DNA from: Aliivibrio sp. S3MY1
GTDB lineage: Bacteria; Pseudomonadota; Gammaproteobacteria; Enterobacterales; Vibrionaceae
NCBI RefSeq assembly: GCF_028765575.1
Contig: NZ_JARACO010000001.1
Coordinates: forward strand, 248,001-312,000
Reading direction: 5' to 3'
Length of the DNA stretch: 64,000 nucleotides
Positions 8,349 to 18,405 of the stretch are shown piece after piece; position 1 is the stretch's first letter; every line of letters begins with the position of its first letter. A program made the position numbers and the translations under genes. Below the pieces are notes generated by a model. The model was not told the DNA's origin. It saw nothing but the letters and a program-made list of their open reading frames with translations, and did not search any database.

Positions 8349-9938
8349 GTGATTACATTTAATAAGTCCAATAATCTATTTTTTTGGCCACGCTTTATTG
8401 TTTTGTTTCTGTGTTTATTTTCTTTCTTATTTTCTATTTTTTACTTCTATAAATACTCGGAAAGTGAAATAAAAATCAATCAAATAAAAACAGAGCAACG
8501 TGCATTAATTTCAGCTCAGCAGAAATATATTGCAATGACTCTTAACAGCATAGGGAAAGATCTCCTGTTGCTTTCTGACTTCATTGAGATCAATAAAGCC
8601 TATCAAAGACACGATAAGAAACTGATTAAACTGGCTGAGCTAAGCACACTTGCATTAAGCCTTAGAAAAGGACTTTATGATCAATTACGCTATCTTGACC
8701 TGGATGGAAATGAAATCATCCGTATCAATTACAACAATGGCATTCCAAGCATCATTCCTAAAAATCAGTTACAAAACAAACGTAATAGATACTACTTTAA
8801 AGACAGCTTAAAATTAAAAGATAGTGAAATCTATATCTCTATCCTTGATTTAAATATTGAACATGGAAAAATTGAACAACCGTATAAGCCAATGATCCGC
8901 CTTACGACACCTGTATTCGATGAATATGGTAAAAAACGTGGGGTAGTAATATTGAATTATTTAGCTGAGCATCTGCTAGATGGTTTAAAACTGTTCTCAT
9001 TAGAACAACGAAATCATCATATGCTGATTAATAGTGATGATTACTTTCTTATCTATGATAAAAGGCCTGAGCTAGAGTTTGCATTTATGTTTGGTGAAAA
9101 TGCAGATAAAAAATATTCTGCTATTTACCAAAAAACATATCAATGCTTTAAAGATCGTCAACAAGGTCAATATGTTATTGGTTCAGGAATATTAACTTTT
9201 GATTCTGTTTTCTCATACCCTAAATATATCGAAACAAACAAATCGGTTTCTATTATTAATCAAGATTCATGCTGGCGTTTAATTACCTTTGTACCCAGCG
9301 TACCAATTTGGAACTTAGAAAATATTGATAAAAGTGAATTACTCATCGTAATTTACTTATTTCTTTTCTCTTTACTCATCGCGTTGTTAATCGCACAGTT
9401 GCAGCTTAAAAAGCGAATGAATCATAATGAAATTAAGAAATTAGCGCATCATGACAGTCTTACTGGTTTAATAAATCGCGGCTACTTTAAAAAGCTATTT
9501 CATTGGAAAATGCAAAGTGCTCGGCAAGATAACACTAAACTCGCACTAATCTATATCGACTTAGATGGCTTTAAAGATCTAAATGATAATTTTGGTCATA
9601 GTGCGGGAGATTTAGCTCTAAAAGCAATAGCGAAAAACCTATACAGCGCATTTTCTGATAACGCTTATGTGGCTCGTCTCGGCGGCGATGAGTTTGCAGT
9701 ACTCATCTACGATCTGACTGAACACCAAACTGCAATTTCACAAGTAGAGCAGTTTATTAAAAATAGTCATGCACCATTAATCTTGGAAGAAATGTCTTAC
9801 CACCTAAGTACAAGTATTGGTATTGCTTTCTTCCCTGAACATGGTGGCTGTATTAATGATGTTATGCACAATGCCGATGCTGCAATGTATGAGATAAAAC
9901 GCTCAGGTAAAAATAGCTTTAAAATATTTGAACTATAA
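8349..9938 (+). CDS. Membrane diguanylate cyclase with periplasmic sensor domain
   Basis: A 529 aa inner-membrane protein that should make c-di-GMP. There is a TM helix at about residues 12-32, a periplasmic Cache-like sensor region (about 40-325, including LDGNEIIRINY) and a second TM helix at about 334-355. A GGDEF domain fills the C-terminus. The active motif RLGGDEF is intact, and the lead-in AHHDSLTGLINR and the IYIDLDGFKDLND segment are canonical. No RxxD inhibitory site is seen five residues before GGDEF. The start is GTG at 8349 with an AGG at 8338-8340; an in-frame TAG at 8337 rules out extension. The ligand is unknown. Confidence 0.88.
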   Translation: MITFNKSNNLFFWPRFIVLFLCLFSFLFSIFYFYKYSESEIKINQIKTEQRALISAQQKYIAMTLNSIGKDLLLLSDFIEINKAYQRHDKKLIKLAELSTLALSLRKGLYDQLRYLDLDGNEIIRINYNNGIPSIIPKNQLQNKRNRYYFKDSLKLKDSEIYISILDLNIEHGKIEQPYKPMIRLTTPVFDEYGKKRGVVILNYLAEHLLDGLKLFSLEQRNHHMLINSDDYFLIYDKRPELEFAFMFGENADKKYSAIYQKTYQCFKDRQQGQYVIGSGILTFDSVFSYPKYIETNKSVSIINQDSCWRLITFVPSVPIWNLENIDKSELLIVIYLFLFSLLIALLIAQLQLKKRMNHNEIKKLAHHDSLTGLINRGYFKKLFHWKMQSARQDNTKLALIYIDLDGFKDLNDNFGHSAGDLALKAIAKNLYSAFSDNAYVARLGGDEFAVLIYDLTEHQTAISQVEQFIKNSHAPLILEEMSYHLSTSIGIAFFPEHGGCINDVMHNADAAMYEIKRSGKNSFKIFEL

Positions 9939-9954
9939 GTAATATTAAGCTTAT

Positions 9955-11163
9955 TTACGCCCATGCCACCTTGGTATGGGCGTAATGATATAAGCGCCAA
10001 CATAATGCAAAAATCACGATATAAAGCACTCCAGCCCCAAGCATTACGCTTTCCCAGCCACCATGCTGCCAACAGTACATTAAATAAAACCCACCTAAAC
10101 TGCCGCTGACATAATAATGAACTAAGTATAAGGCTGTGGCTGTTGATTTTGCCGTTTCAGCTTTTTGACTCACCCAACCATAAGCGAGTGAATGGGTAAA
10201 GAAAGCCCCAAAGCTCAACATATTTAATCCTAAAATAATCGCAATAAGTGATTCACTACTAGTGATACCCATACCTATTAGACTAAGTAAGCTTCCTATA
10301 AACATACCTGAAATAGCATTGAACCGCTGACACCATAACCCAACTAAACGAGAGCTCATTGTTCCTGATAAATAACAAAGAAAAATCATCGACGTCACGC
10401 TTAAAGGTAACGAATAAGGTGCTGCAATCAAACGAAAGCCAGTTACCGAATATAGATTAACGAATAAAGCAAAATTAACACCGCCAATCAGCATAGCTAA
10501 AAAAATTCGTTTATTTCTTAAATGCTGAATAAGAACCCGATGATAATCAGATAATGAAACTCTCTCTGCTTGCAGACTCTCTTCTTTAGGCAAAGCTAAA
10601 GCCACAACAATTGCCCCAATCAAACTTATCATCGCCATTAAAACCACCGCGCTCTGCCAGCTAAAATGATCCGTGATAACTCCGCCAAATAAGCGCCCTG
10701 AAATACCACCTAATGAGTTCGCGCTAATATAAGCACCAATGGCATAACTAAAGGCTTTTGTTGTAAAAGTATCGGCCATATAAGCCACAGCAACAGCAGC
10801 AAAACCAGCTAATGCCATGCCCATCACAGCACGACTTAAAATAAGAACGACAAGACTCTCAGTTAATAACGACGTTAACCCTATAACAGGAAGTAAGAAT
10901 AAACTAATCAGTATAGCCTTACGTCTACCAATAAAATCAGACGTTATCGCCCACGGTAGCAAGCTAAGGGCTAACATCAGTGTCCCAGCGGCAAGTAACC
11001 AATTAATTTGAGTCGCCGAGACAGTAAAGTGCTCAGCCAGCACCGGTAACATCGGCTGAAATAAATACAGGTTACAAAAGATAATAAATGACCCAAATGC
11101 CAGAGCTGCACTTACTTGATAATACGCCTTACTACGAAATTCAATCATCTCAGTGATCGCCAT
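9955..11163 (-). CDS. MFS efflux transporter (YnfM/AraJ-like)
   Basis: A 402 aa inner-membrane transporter with about 12 hydrophobic segments. It carries the MFS loop 2-3 motif as DFIGRRKAI (near residues 77-85) and a family-like pattern NLYLFQPMLPVLAEHF in helix 1. It resembles the YnfM/AraJ-type drug or sugar efflux proteins; the substrate is unknown. It is divergent from a LysR gene with a 97 bp spacer, the standard pairing in which the regulator controls the exporter. A perfect 10 bp inverted repeat (9955-9964 with 9976-9985) overlaps its 3' end, but no T run follows on either strand. Confidence 0.82.
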   Translation of the reverse strand: MAITEMIEFRSKAYYQVSAALAFGSFIIFCNLYLFQPMLPVLAEHFTVSATQINWLLAAGTLMLALSLLPWAITSDFIGRRKAILISLFLLPVIGLTSLLTESLVVLILSRAVMGMALAGFAAVAVAYMADTFTTKAFSYAIGAYISANSLGGISGRLFGGVITDHFSWQSAVVLMAMISLIGAIVVALALPKEESLQAERVSLSDYHRVLIQHLRNKRIFLAMLIGGVNFALFVNLYSVTGFRLIAAPYSLPLSVTSMIFLCYLSGTMSSRLVGLWCQRFNAISGMFIGSLLSLIGMGITSSESLIAIILGLNMLSFGAFFTHSLAYGWVSQKAETAKSTATALYLVHYYVSGSLGGFYLMYCWQHGGWESVMLGAGVLYIVIFALCWRLYHYAHTKVAWA

Positions 11164-11260
11164 TAAGAAACAATATCAAAACAGTAGCAAGTTCGATGTA
11201 ATAGTGAAAATATATAATAATTATTAATTTGATAGTTTTTGATTATGGTGATTAGTTCGT

Positions 11261-12130
11261 ATGGATACTCGATTACTAAAGTATTTTGTCGCAGTTGCAG
11301 AGCATAAAAACATCACTCACGCGGCTAAGAGCTTACATATAGCTCAACCCGCATTAAGTGTAGCAATTAGAAAGTTAGAAACTGAATTAGAACTTGAGCT
11401 TTTCCGTCGTCATGAACGAAAAATATCCCTAACTCACGAAGGGGAAACACTGCTTAGTCATGCAAAACTGATCTTACAACAACTCGATGATGCCAGTTTA
11501 GCGATGAAAGAACTGAGGGGGCTAGAGAAGGGAGAAGTTCGATTCGGCGTACCGAGTATCATGGGAACTTACTATTTTCCAGAGGTACTAATGGCATTTA
11601 AGAGCCGTTATCCAAAATTAAAACTCACGATGGTAGAAGCTGGCGCGCAGTCAATACAAAAAATGCTACTTGATGGCGAGATTGATCTCGGAATTACCCA
11701 AGTGATAGACCTACCTGATGAACTAGATTCCGATCATTTATTACGATCACAAATGATGGCAGTTGTAAGTAGTGACCATGAATTTTCCAATAAGAAAAGT
11801 CTTTCCTATTCTGAGTTTTTCTCTCAAGAGTTAGTCATGTTTAAGCAAGGTTACTTTCATCGTGAAAAGCTAGATTCCATTTGCAAACAAGAGAACCTAA
11901 CGGCTGACTTTTCATTTGAAACCAATTTATTAGCGGTCATTCTTAAAATAGTAAAACGCGATTTTGCTATTAGTGCTTTGCTTGAACTAGCCACAGAAAA
12001 CGAACCCAATATTGTCTCAATACCCTTTAGTGAACCTATCTTTTTAGATATTTCAATTGCATGGCGAAAGAACGGTTATCTATCAAAAGCAGACCGTACT
12101 TTTTTAGAGTTTGTGAAAAACAATCATTAG
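11261..12130 (+). CDS. LysR-family regulator, divergent from MFS transporter
   Basis: A 289 aa LysR-type regulator. The N-terminal HTH is clear (YFVAVAEHKNITHAAKSLH then QPALSVAIRKLE, residues about 8-39), followed by the effector-binding domain with GxxRFGVPSIMGTYYFP. It belongs to the CynR/CysB-like general LysR group rather than the LeuO-like form at 1805-2716. Its position opposite the MFS gene suggests that it regulates this exporter. The start at 11261 gives the canonical MDTRLLKYFV opening. Confidence 0.85.
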   Translation: MDTRLLKYFVAVAEHKNITHAAKSLHIAQPALSVAIRKLETELELELFRRHERKISLTHEGETLLSHAKLILQQLDDASLAMKELRGLEKGEVRFGVPSIMGTYYFPEVLMAFKSRYPKLKLTMVEAGAQSIQKMLLDGEIDLGITQVIDLPDELDSDHLLRSQMMAVVSSDHEFSNKKSLSYSEFFSQELVMFKQGYFHREKLDSICKQENLTADFSFETNLLAVILKIVKRDFAISALLELATENEPNIVSIPFSEPIFLDISIAWRKNGYLSKADRTFLEFVKNNH

Positions 12131-12254
12131 TACTGACATTACTAAAAATAAGTGGAATATTGAATATCAGCTTAGCGTTAAAGACGGTAATTTAAATGAT
12201 CTGATATAAACTTGCTTGTCTGAAAATTAATGTACAAAAAGACTATCAGGATAA

Positions 12255-12292
12255 ATAACCCCCTTAGTAATCTTATTTATTGAGGGGGTTAT
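12255..12292. terminator. Bidirectional hairpin terminator
   Basis: Near-perfect stem AATAACCCCCT (12255-12265) with the inverse AGGGGGTTATT (about 12282-12292). It lies between the convergent LysR and chemoreceptor genes. An A/T-rich context on both sides allows use from either strand. Confidence 0.7.
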
Positions 12293-12318
12293 TAATGAAA
12301 TACGGCTTAACTCAATAA

Positions 12319-14274
12319 CTACATCTTAAATTTCTTAACGGTATCATTTAAAACGTTAGATAATTTAGCTAGATCTTCGCAAGATTTAACTGTCTCCATC
12401 ATAATCGTATGGTTTTCTTGAGAGATCCCATTCACCGCTTGCATGCTCTCATTCACTTGCTCAGTAGCAACACTTTGCTCTTCTGATGCACTTGCACTTT
12501 GCGTGTTCATATCGTTTATTTTAGTAATTGATTCTGTAATCGCAGAAAACGCATCGCCTGATTTATTAGCCGAATCGATACTTGAGGTTAATAAACGGGT
12601 ACTTTGCTCCATGCTTGTTACAACCCCAGTTGTGCCACTTTGAATTCGTTCTATCAAGGTGTGAATCTCAGTTGTTGATTCTTGAGTTCGTTTTGCTAAC
12701 ACTCTAACTTCATCAGCAACCACTGCAAATCCTCTACCTTGCTCACCAGCTCTTGCCGCTTCTATCGCCGCATTTAATGCAAGTAGATTAGTTTGCTCTG
12801 CAATACCACCAATAACCTCTAAGATCTTACCAATATTATTCGTTTCTTCTGCTAGGCTAGTAATTTGGGAAGAGGTCTGCTTTATCTCTTCATCCAATTG
12901 CCCAATATGTTGAATGGTATTTTGAATCACACTAAAGCCGGCTTGTGCCTCTTCATCGGCATTCGTCGCGACATGTGCTGCATTAACTGTATTTTGAGAG
13001 ACTTCTTGAACCGCAATAGACAGCTGCTGCATTGCGTCTGAGATTTGCTCTGTTCGGTTTAATTGCTCTTTAGCGCCATTACCTGTTTTATCCAGTGCAT
13101 TGCTCAGATAGTTTGATGATTCATTCAACTTATTACTGGTATCCGCTATTTGGCCAATCATTTCTTTTAGGTTATTTGAAACGGTTTGAATCGCAAGTAG
13201 TAATGTTCCTGATTCATTCGAACCCTGTTTACCTACTGTAATATTCAAATCACCTGCAGCTAATTGCTTAGCATAATCAACCGCTTTTTGAATTGGTTTT
13301 GTAATACTCATCGCGGTAAAGTATGAGAAAAGAAGTGCTAATATAACAACAATCACACTACCAAAAATAATGACATTATTTGCCATCGTAGCAGCACTGC
13401 TTGATTCAACCTTTCTTTGAACCATTAAACCCGCTTCAACATCTATAATAGCTGAGACCTTACTACGAAGATCATCCATATAGATTTTGCCTTTCTTTTT
13501 ATCAAGCTCGGTATAAAGATCTGCCATCGTTTTATAGTTATTTGATTTTTTTACAAGAGGTATGGCTTTTTCACTATAATCACTTATCCATCCATTGACA
13601 TGTTTAGATAGCGCAGTCCCTTCTATAAATTGATTTTGTTTTTTAATCACTTCTAGGCCAGTATAGTATGGCTCTAAATATTGCTCTTCACGATTAAGAA
13701 TATAACCTCTTAAACCCGTTTCCATATTAACCATGGCATTAATGATAATATTCCCGACCATTCCAAAGCTTCGCGTATCGACTTCTGCACGCAATCCATC
13801 CATTTTCTCTTTGCCAATACCTGACTTAATTAATTCTGTAAGCTGATTATTAACCTCTTCCCCTGCCAAAATATTTCTTCTTAATTGGATAATAGATTCC
13901 GCATATTCCGACCAATTTGTTGCTTGTGCTGCAACCTCATCAAAACGCACTTGTTGGGCAGGATTATCTGATGTCAGTTTTTTTGCGACTTGATAATAAG
14001 TTTTAAAATCCGCTTTTCCGCTAATATAAGGTTCTAAATAATCTTCTTGGCCTGCAATAGCAAAGCCTCTTAGCCCTGTTTCTTGATTTACCATCGAATT
14101 AACAAGACCTTTACTGTTTGCGATAACCTCTTCTGTATGTTCTACCCATTCTGACGCCTTTTCCATGGTAGAAATTGACTGATACACCACCACATTTAGC
14201 ATCACTAATAAAAAGCAAATAACAAGGTTACTGCCAAATAATCGCCCTTTGATTGATACATTATTTAAATCCAT
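12319..14274 (-). CDS. Methyl-accepting chemotaxis protein with two CHASE3-like segments
   Basis: A 651 aa chemoreceptor. TM1 lies at about residues 13-35, then a periplasmic region to about residue 295, TM2 at about 298-320, HAMP to about 375, and a long signalling coiled coil. The hairpin tip is present ([19 protein letters not shown], near residue 500). The periplasmic part repeats one unit: ETGLRG at 65-70 with YLEPY at 79-83, then ETGLRG at 185-190 with YLEPY at 199-203, like CHASE3 sensors in tandem. The C-terminus lacks a CheR-tether pentapeptide. It is a single gene, with a terminator downstream. Confidence 0.88.
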   Translation of the reverse strand: MDLNNVSIKGRLFGSNLVICFLLVMLNVVVYQSISTMEKASEWVEHTEEVIANSKGLVNSMVNQETGLRGFAIAGQEDYLEPYISGKADFKTYYQVAKKLTSDNPAQQVRFDEVAAQATNWSEYAESIIQLRRNILAGEEVNNQLTELIKSGIGKEKMDGLRAEVDTRSFGMVGNIIINAMVNMETGLRGYILNREEQYLEPYYTGLEVIKKQNQFIEGTALSKHVNGWISDYSEKAIPLVKKSNNYKTMADLYTELDKKKGKIYMDDLRSKVSAIIDVEAGLMVQRKVESSSAATMANNVIIFGSVIVVILALLFSYFTAMSITKPIQKAVDYAKQLAAGDLNITVGKQGSNESGTLLLAIQTVSNNLKEMIGQIADTSNKLNESSNYLSNALDKTGNGAKEQLNRTEQISDAMQQLSIAVQEVSQNTVNAAHVATNADEEAQAGFSVIQNTIQHIGQLDEEIKQTSSQITSLAEETNNIGKILEVIGGIAEQTNLLALNAAIEAARAGEQGRGFAVVADEVRVLAKRTQESTTEIHTLIERIQSGTTGVVTSMEQSTRLLTSSIDSANKSGDAFSAITESITKINDMNTQSASASEEQSVATEQVNESMQAVNGISQENHTIMMETVKSCEDLAKLSNVLNDTVKKFKM

Positions 14275-14347
14275 TTATATCTCTCCAAACTCGCCATTAA
14301 CAATTAATCAACAAGCATAGGATAAGACTGGATAAAACCCCATAAAT

Positions 14348-14372
14348 AAAAGAAAAGAAAAGAAAAGAAAAG
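14348..14372. repeat. AAAAG pentanucleotide tandem repeat
   Basis: Five consecutive AAAAG units, followed by AAAAA. It lies 5' of the chemoreceptor gene start (about 75 bp away) and directly behind the chitobiase terminator. Repeat number could vary by slippage and change spacing in the chemoreceptor promoter region. Confidence 0.8.
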
Positions 14373-14402
14373 AAAAACGGCACCTCTTATAAAGAAGTGC
14401 CG
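14373..14402 (-). terminator. Terminator of the chitobiase gene
   Basis: On the minus strand, CGGCACTTCTTT-ATA-AGAGGTGCCG forms an 11 bp stem with one mismatch (14378-14402) and runs into TTTTT and further T-rich repeat sequence. It lies 42 bp after the chitobiase stop codon. Confidence 0.8.
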
Positions 14403-14443
14403 CTTGATTATTTAATGACTGTTTCTAATTTTTTCTAGCGTAA

Positions 14444-17089
14444 TTATTTAACGCTAGTTACTCGACTAACACGCTCGCCAGTAAATGATGCTGAACGAAT
14501 TTGAACGTCACCCGTTACTTTTGGTTTGTTTGCATTGTCGTATTCAGACCATGTTTTACCGCCATCTACAGAGTATTGTAGCGTTACACCTGGGAATGAA
14601 ATGTTCATGCTTAGTTCGCCGTTTGCAATTTCTGCACCTGGGATTGGTAGACGGTAATCAATACCCGCTCTTTCAAGCTTCGCTAATTCACGTTGACCCA
14701 TAGTATTGGCAAAGTTCGTCCAATCAGTAAGCTGTGCTTTCTTGTTCACTAGGTTTGTTTCTAGAGAGTATTTAACACCTGCTTTGTATTCATTTTCCCA
14801 AGATGCTTCATGCCATGCACGCTCTGCTGCTGCGATAACACGTGGGAACACCATGTACTCATATTGCTCATCAGTACGTACTGTTTCTGACCAAAGTTGT
14901 GCAGACAAACCGTAGAAAGGTTTCTTAGGTGTTACTGTACCCGCACTTTCAAAGCCATTACCGTCACGGTCAACGGATGTTTCCGCATTTTGAGGTAGGT
15001 TTTCTGGTGCAAAACCGAACATCTTACGTGTATCTGTTGCACGAGTTGCCCAGTAGTAGCCACGCTCTTTCGCATCAACTTCGTATGGGAAATCCATGTA
15101 AACGTAATCTGGGTTAGAGATAACTACGTCATAACCTTTTTCAGCCCATTCGTAAGCTGAAGCACCGCCGCCCCAGTATAGAGTATCCCAGAAGTTTGCA
15201 CGTACTGATTCAGTTGCGAATGCATTAGCACCTTCAGAATATTTCAGACCATCTTGCCACGCTTGGAAGTGTGGAATGCCTTTAGCTGCAACAATTTTAG
15301 ATACTTGCTCAGCAAAATGGCTTGGTAGATGTTCGAAATCTGCAACGTCACCGCTTGCAATCAGAGACTGACACTGTGGCGATTTTTCAAATGGGAAGTC
15401 TTGCTTAGATAAGTCTAAGTCACCTTTCCATGCTACTTTTTCTTCATCGTTGATGTCTTGGAAACCAGCATGAAGTTTGATGTTTTTCGCTTCATCACCA
15501 CCAAAGTGCCATGTTGATAGAGGTACACCAGCTGCTTTGTGCATTGCTGCCACTTCAGTGATCACTTTATCTACAAACGTTGAAGATGAGTCTAAACATG
15601 GGTTAATGAAGCTTTGTTTGTTGTAGAACTGAACCGTTGTTACGTTTGATTCGTCTTTTGGATCCATCAGACGGTATTGGTTCGCTTCTTCCATCTTACC
15701 TTCCGCGGCAAGACGAGCGTAACGAGCTTCCATTGACATAACTGCTGCACGTGAGTGAGCTGGCATATCGATTTCTGGAATCACTTCAATGTTACGGTTT
15801 TTCGCGTAAGTTAAGATCTCTAGGTAATCTTCGGTTGTAAAGTAGCCAGAACCAAAGTTATCTGAATCTGCACCAGAACCTAGTTGAGGTAGTAAACAAG
15901 ATGTTTCTGTCTCATCAAAACAACGATTACCACCAATATCCGTTAGTTCAGGAAGACCTGGGATCTCTAAACGCCAGCCTTCATCATCTGTTAGGTGAAG
16001 GTGTAATTTGTTAAGCTTGTAGGCTGCCATTTGATCAACCGTCGCAAGAATCGCTTCTTTTGAGTGGAAGTTACGAGCAACATCAACCATTACGCCACGG
16101 TATTCAAAACGTGGAGCATCTTCTACGTTTAGAGTCGGAATTTCTGAGCTATCTAAACTTACTAGAGCAAGTAAAGATTGTACCCCATAGAATGCACCCG
16201 CTTGGTCAAACGCAACAACCGTTGTTTTGCCTTCAGTGACATCTAATTTGTACGCACCAGATACGCCATCTTTGAATTGTTTCTTATCTACAGAAACAGA
16301 CACTGGATATTCACCAGAAGTTTCAAGACCCAGAAGTTCAGCACGTTGGTTTAATGCAGCTAGTTGGTCTGCATCAATACCATTTGCAGTAATAGCTATA
16401 CCTTTTGCTAAATCAACCGTTTTGTTCGTTAGCGTTGTTTTTAAAGGTGTTGGAATAATATGAGAAGACGCATCGACTTCTGCTACATCAGCATTTTTCT
16501 CAAAACGCGTATTTGCTGTAGCCATAACGTTATTATCTGTAAGCGTACGTTTTAGTTGAACACCGATGATTTCATCAACAAACTCGCTAGTATCTTCAGT
16601 ATCCAAAGAAATGATATTACGAGCTTCTGCACCTGGAGCCGTTACGAATGCACCTGGCATGAAGTCAGTTTCAAATAACTGCCAGTACTCAGCAATCAAT
16701 GGAATAACCACTTCTTCACCAGCAGCAAAACCATCAAATTTATCTGTTGGTTCAAGTTTGTGTAAGTCACCCGTTACACGAGTAATTTTAAATTGGTCGT
16801 TCTCTACATCTAGAATTAAACGAATGCTGTGGAAATAAATTGTCCAATCAGCAGAATCAACCGCTTCACCGGTGTTAGTGATTGTCATGTTTACTTTGTT
16901 ACATGATGCCCATTCTGCCTGAAGTTCTTTACAAGCAAGGCCGTCATCAGCGCCTTGGTTAGTAATAACGGTGTAGTTAATATCTAGGTTTTCAGCCAGT
17001 TGGTTAACGGTTGATTGCTCAAAAGAAGTAGAAGAACAAGCCGCTAAGCTTGCCATAATAACAGTAGAAAGAAGGGTTCTTTTCAACAT
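14444..17089 (-). CDS. chb: Beta-N-acetylhexosaminidase (chitobiase), GH20 lipoprotein
   Basis: Cleaves N-acetylglucosamine from chitobiose and short chitin oligomers. The start at 17089 is chosen because it gives a lipoprotein signal peptide (MLKRTLLSTVIMASLAACSS, lipobox LAAC) with an AGGAATGGAA ribosome site; the longer frame adds 12 unlikely residues. Domains in order are an N-terminal chitobiase carbohydrate-binding domain (about 20-180), the GH20b domain (about 210-330), the GH20 barrel (about 340-770) with the catalytic pair in HFGGDEA (near residue 530), and a C-terminal immunoglobulin-like Chb domain. Full length for Vibrio chitobiases. It should be anchored in the outer membrane and serve chitin use. 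Confidence 0.93.
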   Translation of the reverse strand: MLKRTLLSTVIMASLAACSSTSFEQSTVNQLAENLDINYTVITNQGADDGLACKELQAEWASCNKVNMTITNTGEAVDSADWTIYFHSIRLILDVENDQFKITRVTGDLHKLEPTDKFDGFAAGEEVVIPLIAEYWQLFETDFMPGAFVTAPGAEARNIISLDTEDTSEFVDEIIGVQLKRTLTDNNVMATANTRFEKNADVAEVDASSHIIPTPLKTTLTNKTVDLAKGIAITANGIDADQLAALNQRAELLGLETSGEYPVSVSVDKKQFKDGVSGAYKLDVTEGKTTVVAFDQAGAFYGVQSLLALVSLDSSEIPTLNVEDAPRFEYRGVMVDVARNFHSKEAILATVDQMAAYKLNKLHLHLTDDEGWRLEIPGLPELTDIGGNRCFDETETSCLLPQLGSGADSDNFGSGYFTTEDYLEILTYAKNRNIEVIPEIDMPAHSRAAVMSMEARYARLAAEGKMEEANQYRLMDPKDESNVTTVQFYNKQSFINPCLDSSSTFVDKVITEVAAMHKAAGVPLSTWHFGGDEAKNIKLHAGFQDINDEEKVAWKGDLDLSKQDFPFEKSPQCQSLIASGDVADFEHLPSHFAEQVSKIVAAKGIPHFQAWQDGLKYSEGANAFATESVRANFWDTLYWGGGASAYEWAEKGYDVVISNPDYVYMDFPYEVDAKERGYYWATRATDTRKMFGFAPENLPQNAETSVDRDGNGFESAGTVTPKKPFYGLSAQLWSETVRTDEQYEYMVFPRVIAAAERAWHEASWENEYKAGVKYSLETNLVNKKAQLTDWTNFANTMGQRELAKLERAGIDYRLPIPGAEIANGELSMNISFPGVTLQYSVDGGKTWSEYDNANKPKVTGDVQIRSASFTGERVSRVTSVK

Positions 17090-17610
17090 GATTCCATTCC
17101 TAAAAATAAAGTAATTAAAGTTCAAATCTGGAATTACAATACAAAAGTTTTTTAACTTTACAAATTAAGATAAATCCAATTTATGCTTTGAATCACACTT
17201 AATTCTATATTTTACGGTATAAATTAAAATAATGAGACTTATATCAACATATAACAGAACGGCATACTCGTTATTTCACTATAAATATAATTATCATTAT
17301 GTGAAGTCACCCACAATAAGCCTCTACCCGCTGAGGTACAAAATAAATATTTAAGACAAACAAGACATATTTCGACTCTATAAATACTTAATTCACAGTG
17401 AAATAAAGTTTTACAAAGATATGAATGATAAAACTAAAATTCAATAATTCTGTTTACATCCGCACACAACCAAGTAGTAATCGATTGCAGTCTCATTTTC
17501 AAAAGAGAGGAATGTAACCACAGTTAATTTAAGAGACATTAATCACTAAAAATCGAAATTAAAGACATTATTATAGGTGATTAACAAATAAGCTATTTAT
17601 AGGTATAACC
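17090..17610. other. Intergenic region between chitobiase and the DUF1097 gene
   Basis: About 520 bp of AT-rich, divergent promoter space. I see no open frame of note, RNA gene or clear repeat. A run of AT-rich half-palindromes (about 17145-17230) may bind a regulator, but no site can be named. Confidence 0.4.
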
Positions 17611-18090
17611 ATGAGTACACTAATTGCCATTGCCATTACTACAGGCATTCTTTCTGGTCTCTGGGGCTGGGTAGCGGTTAGCTTAGGTCTATTAAGTTGG
17701 GCTGGGTTTCTTGGTTGTACTACCTACTTTGCCTCTCCGACTGATGGACTAAAAGGCATAGGGTTAAGCATTGCAACAAATCTAAGTGGTGTATTTTGGG
17801 CTATGGTGATAATCAAGCTTTCTTCAATAGTAAGTCTAGAGATCGTTAGTTATGTTATTACTGCTATTGTTGCTTTCTTTATGTGCGCACAAGCAAAGAA
17901 GAGTTGGTTAGGTTTTATTCCTGGTACCTTTATTGGTTCTTGTGCAACCTTTGCTTCAAATGGTAACTGGCTGCTTGTTATTCCATCTCTAATCTTAGGG
18001 GTTCTCTTTGCTTATGCAATGAAAACATCTGGTTTGTGGCTAAAAGAAAAATTAGAAGCCGATAAATTAGTTGAAGTAAGAAAAAACTAA
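17611..18090 (+). CDS. DUF1097 family inner-membrane protein
   Basis: A 159 aa protein with five or so hydrophobic segments and the family pattern ISxLWGWVAV in helix 1 and CTTYFASPTDG near residues 36-46. It resembles E. coli YcdZ; the function of the family is not established. It is a single gene with its own promoter region upstream and a long GC-rich hairpin 40 bp downstream. Confidence 0.75.
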   Translation: MSTLIAIAITTGILSGLWGWVAVSLGLLSWAGFLGCTTYFASPTDGLKGIGLSIATNLSGVFWAMVIIKLSSIVSLEIVSYVITAIVAFFMCAQAKKSWLGFIPGTFIGSCATFASNGNWLLVIPSLILGVLFAYAMKTSGLWLKEKLEADKLVEVRKN

Positions 18091-18128
18091 AGAGCGCACT
18101 TCAGGCACTACACACGTTATGCAAAAAA

Positions 18129-18186
18129 AGCCTCTAACTGAACGGCCCCCAATAATTGGGGGGCCAGTTACTGAGAGGGTTTTTAT
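18129..18186 (+). terminator. Strong GC-rich terminator after the DUF1097 gene
   Basis: A long imperfect hairpin. CCTCT (18131) pairs with AGAGG (18174), AACTG with CAGTT, and GGCCCCC (18144) with GGGGGCC (18159). A GTTTTT run follows from 18179. A preceding A run suggests it could also work in reverse. Confidence 0.75.
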
Positions 18187-18270
18187 ATCAACGCAATTAA
18201 TTTACTGATATTGTTATTGGTATTGTTCATCCTTGAATGCAATGTTGGGTTTTCTAGTGTTGTGACGTGA

Positions 18271-18299
18271 CGAAACGAAACGAAACGAAACGAAACGAA
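18271..18299. repeat. CGAAA pentanucleotide tandem repeat
   Basis: Five full CGAAA units plus CGAA, intergenic between the DUF1097 terminator and the tRNA operon. An open frame of 68 codons crosses it on the minus strand, but it looks like chance. Unit number would be expected to vary between isolates. Confidence 0.8.
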
Positions 18300-18364
18300 T
18301 GATGAGAAAAACACAGAAGTATATTCGATATAATAATTATTTATTTCATAATCAACAAATACAA

Positions 18365-18400
18365 AAACGCCGCTTGATATTGCTATCAAGCGGCGTTCTT
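18365..18400 (-). terminator. Terminator of the tRNA operon
   Basis: On the minus strand, a 14 bp stem AACGCCGCTTGATA...TATCAAGCGGCGTT is followed by TTTTTG. It lies just 3' of the tRNA-Asn gene and ends the Ser-Thr-Asn tRNA transcript. Confidence 0.85.
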
Positions 18401-18405
18401 AAATG

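Noticed and set aside
9955..9985. Perfect 10 bp inverted repeat at the MFS 3' end as a terminator
   Set aside because: No T run follows on either strand, and half of it is coding, so it is only noted with the MFS gene.
18183..18389. A 68-codon minus-strand frame through the CGAAA repeat
   Set aside because: Its composition is set by the repeat and it runs into the tRNA-operon terminator.
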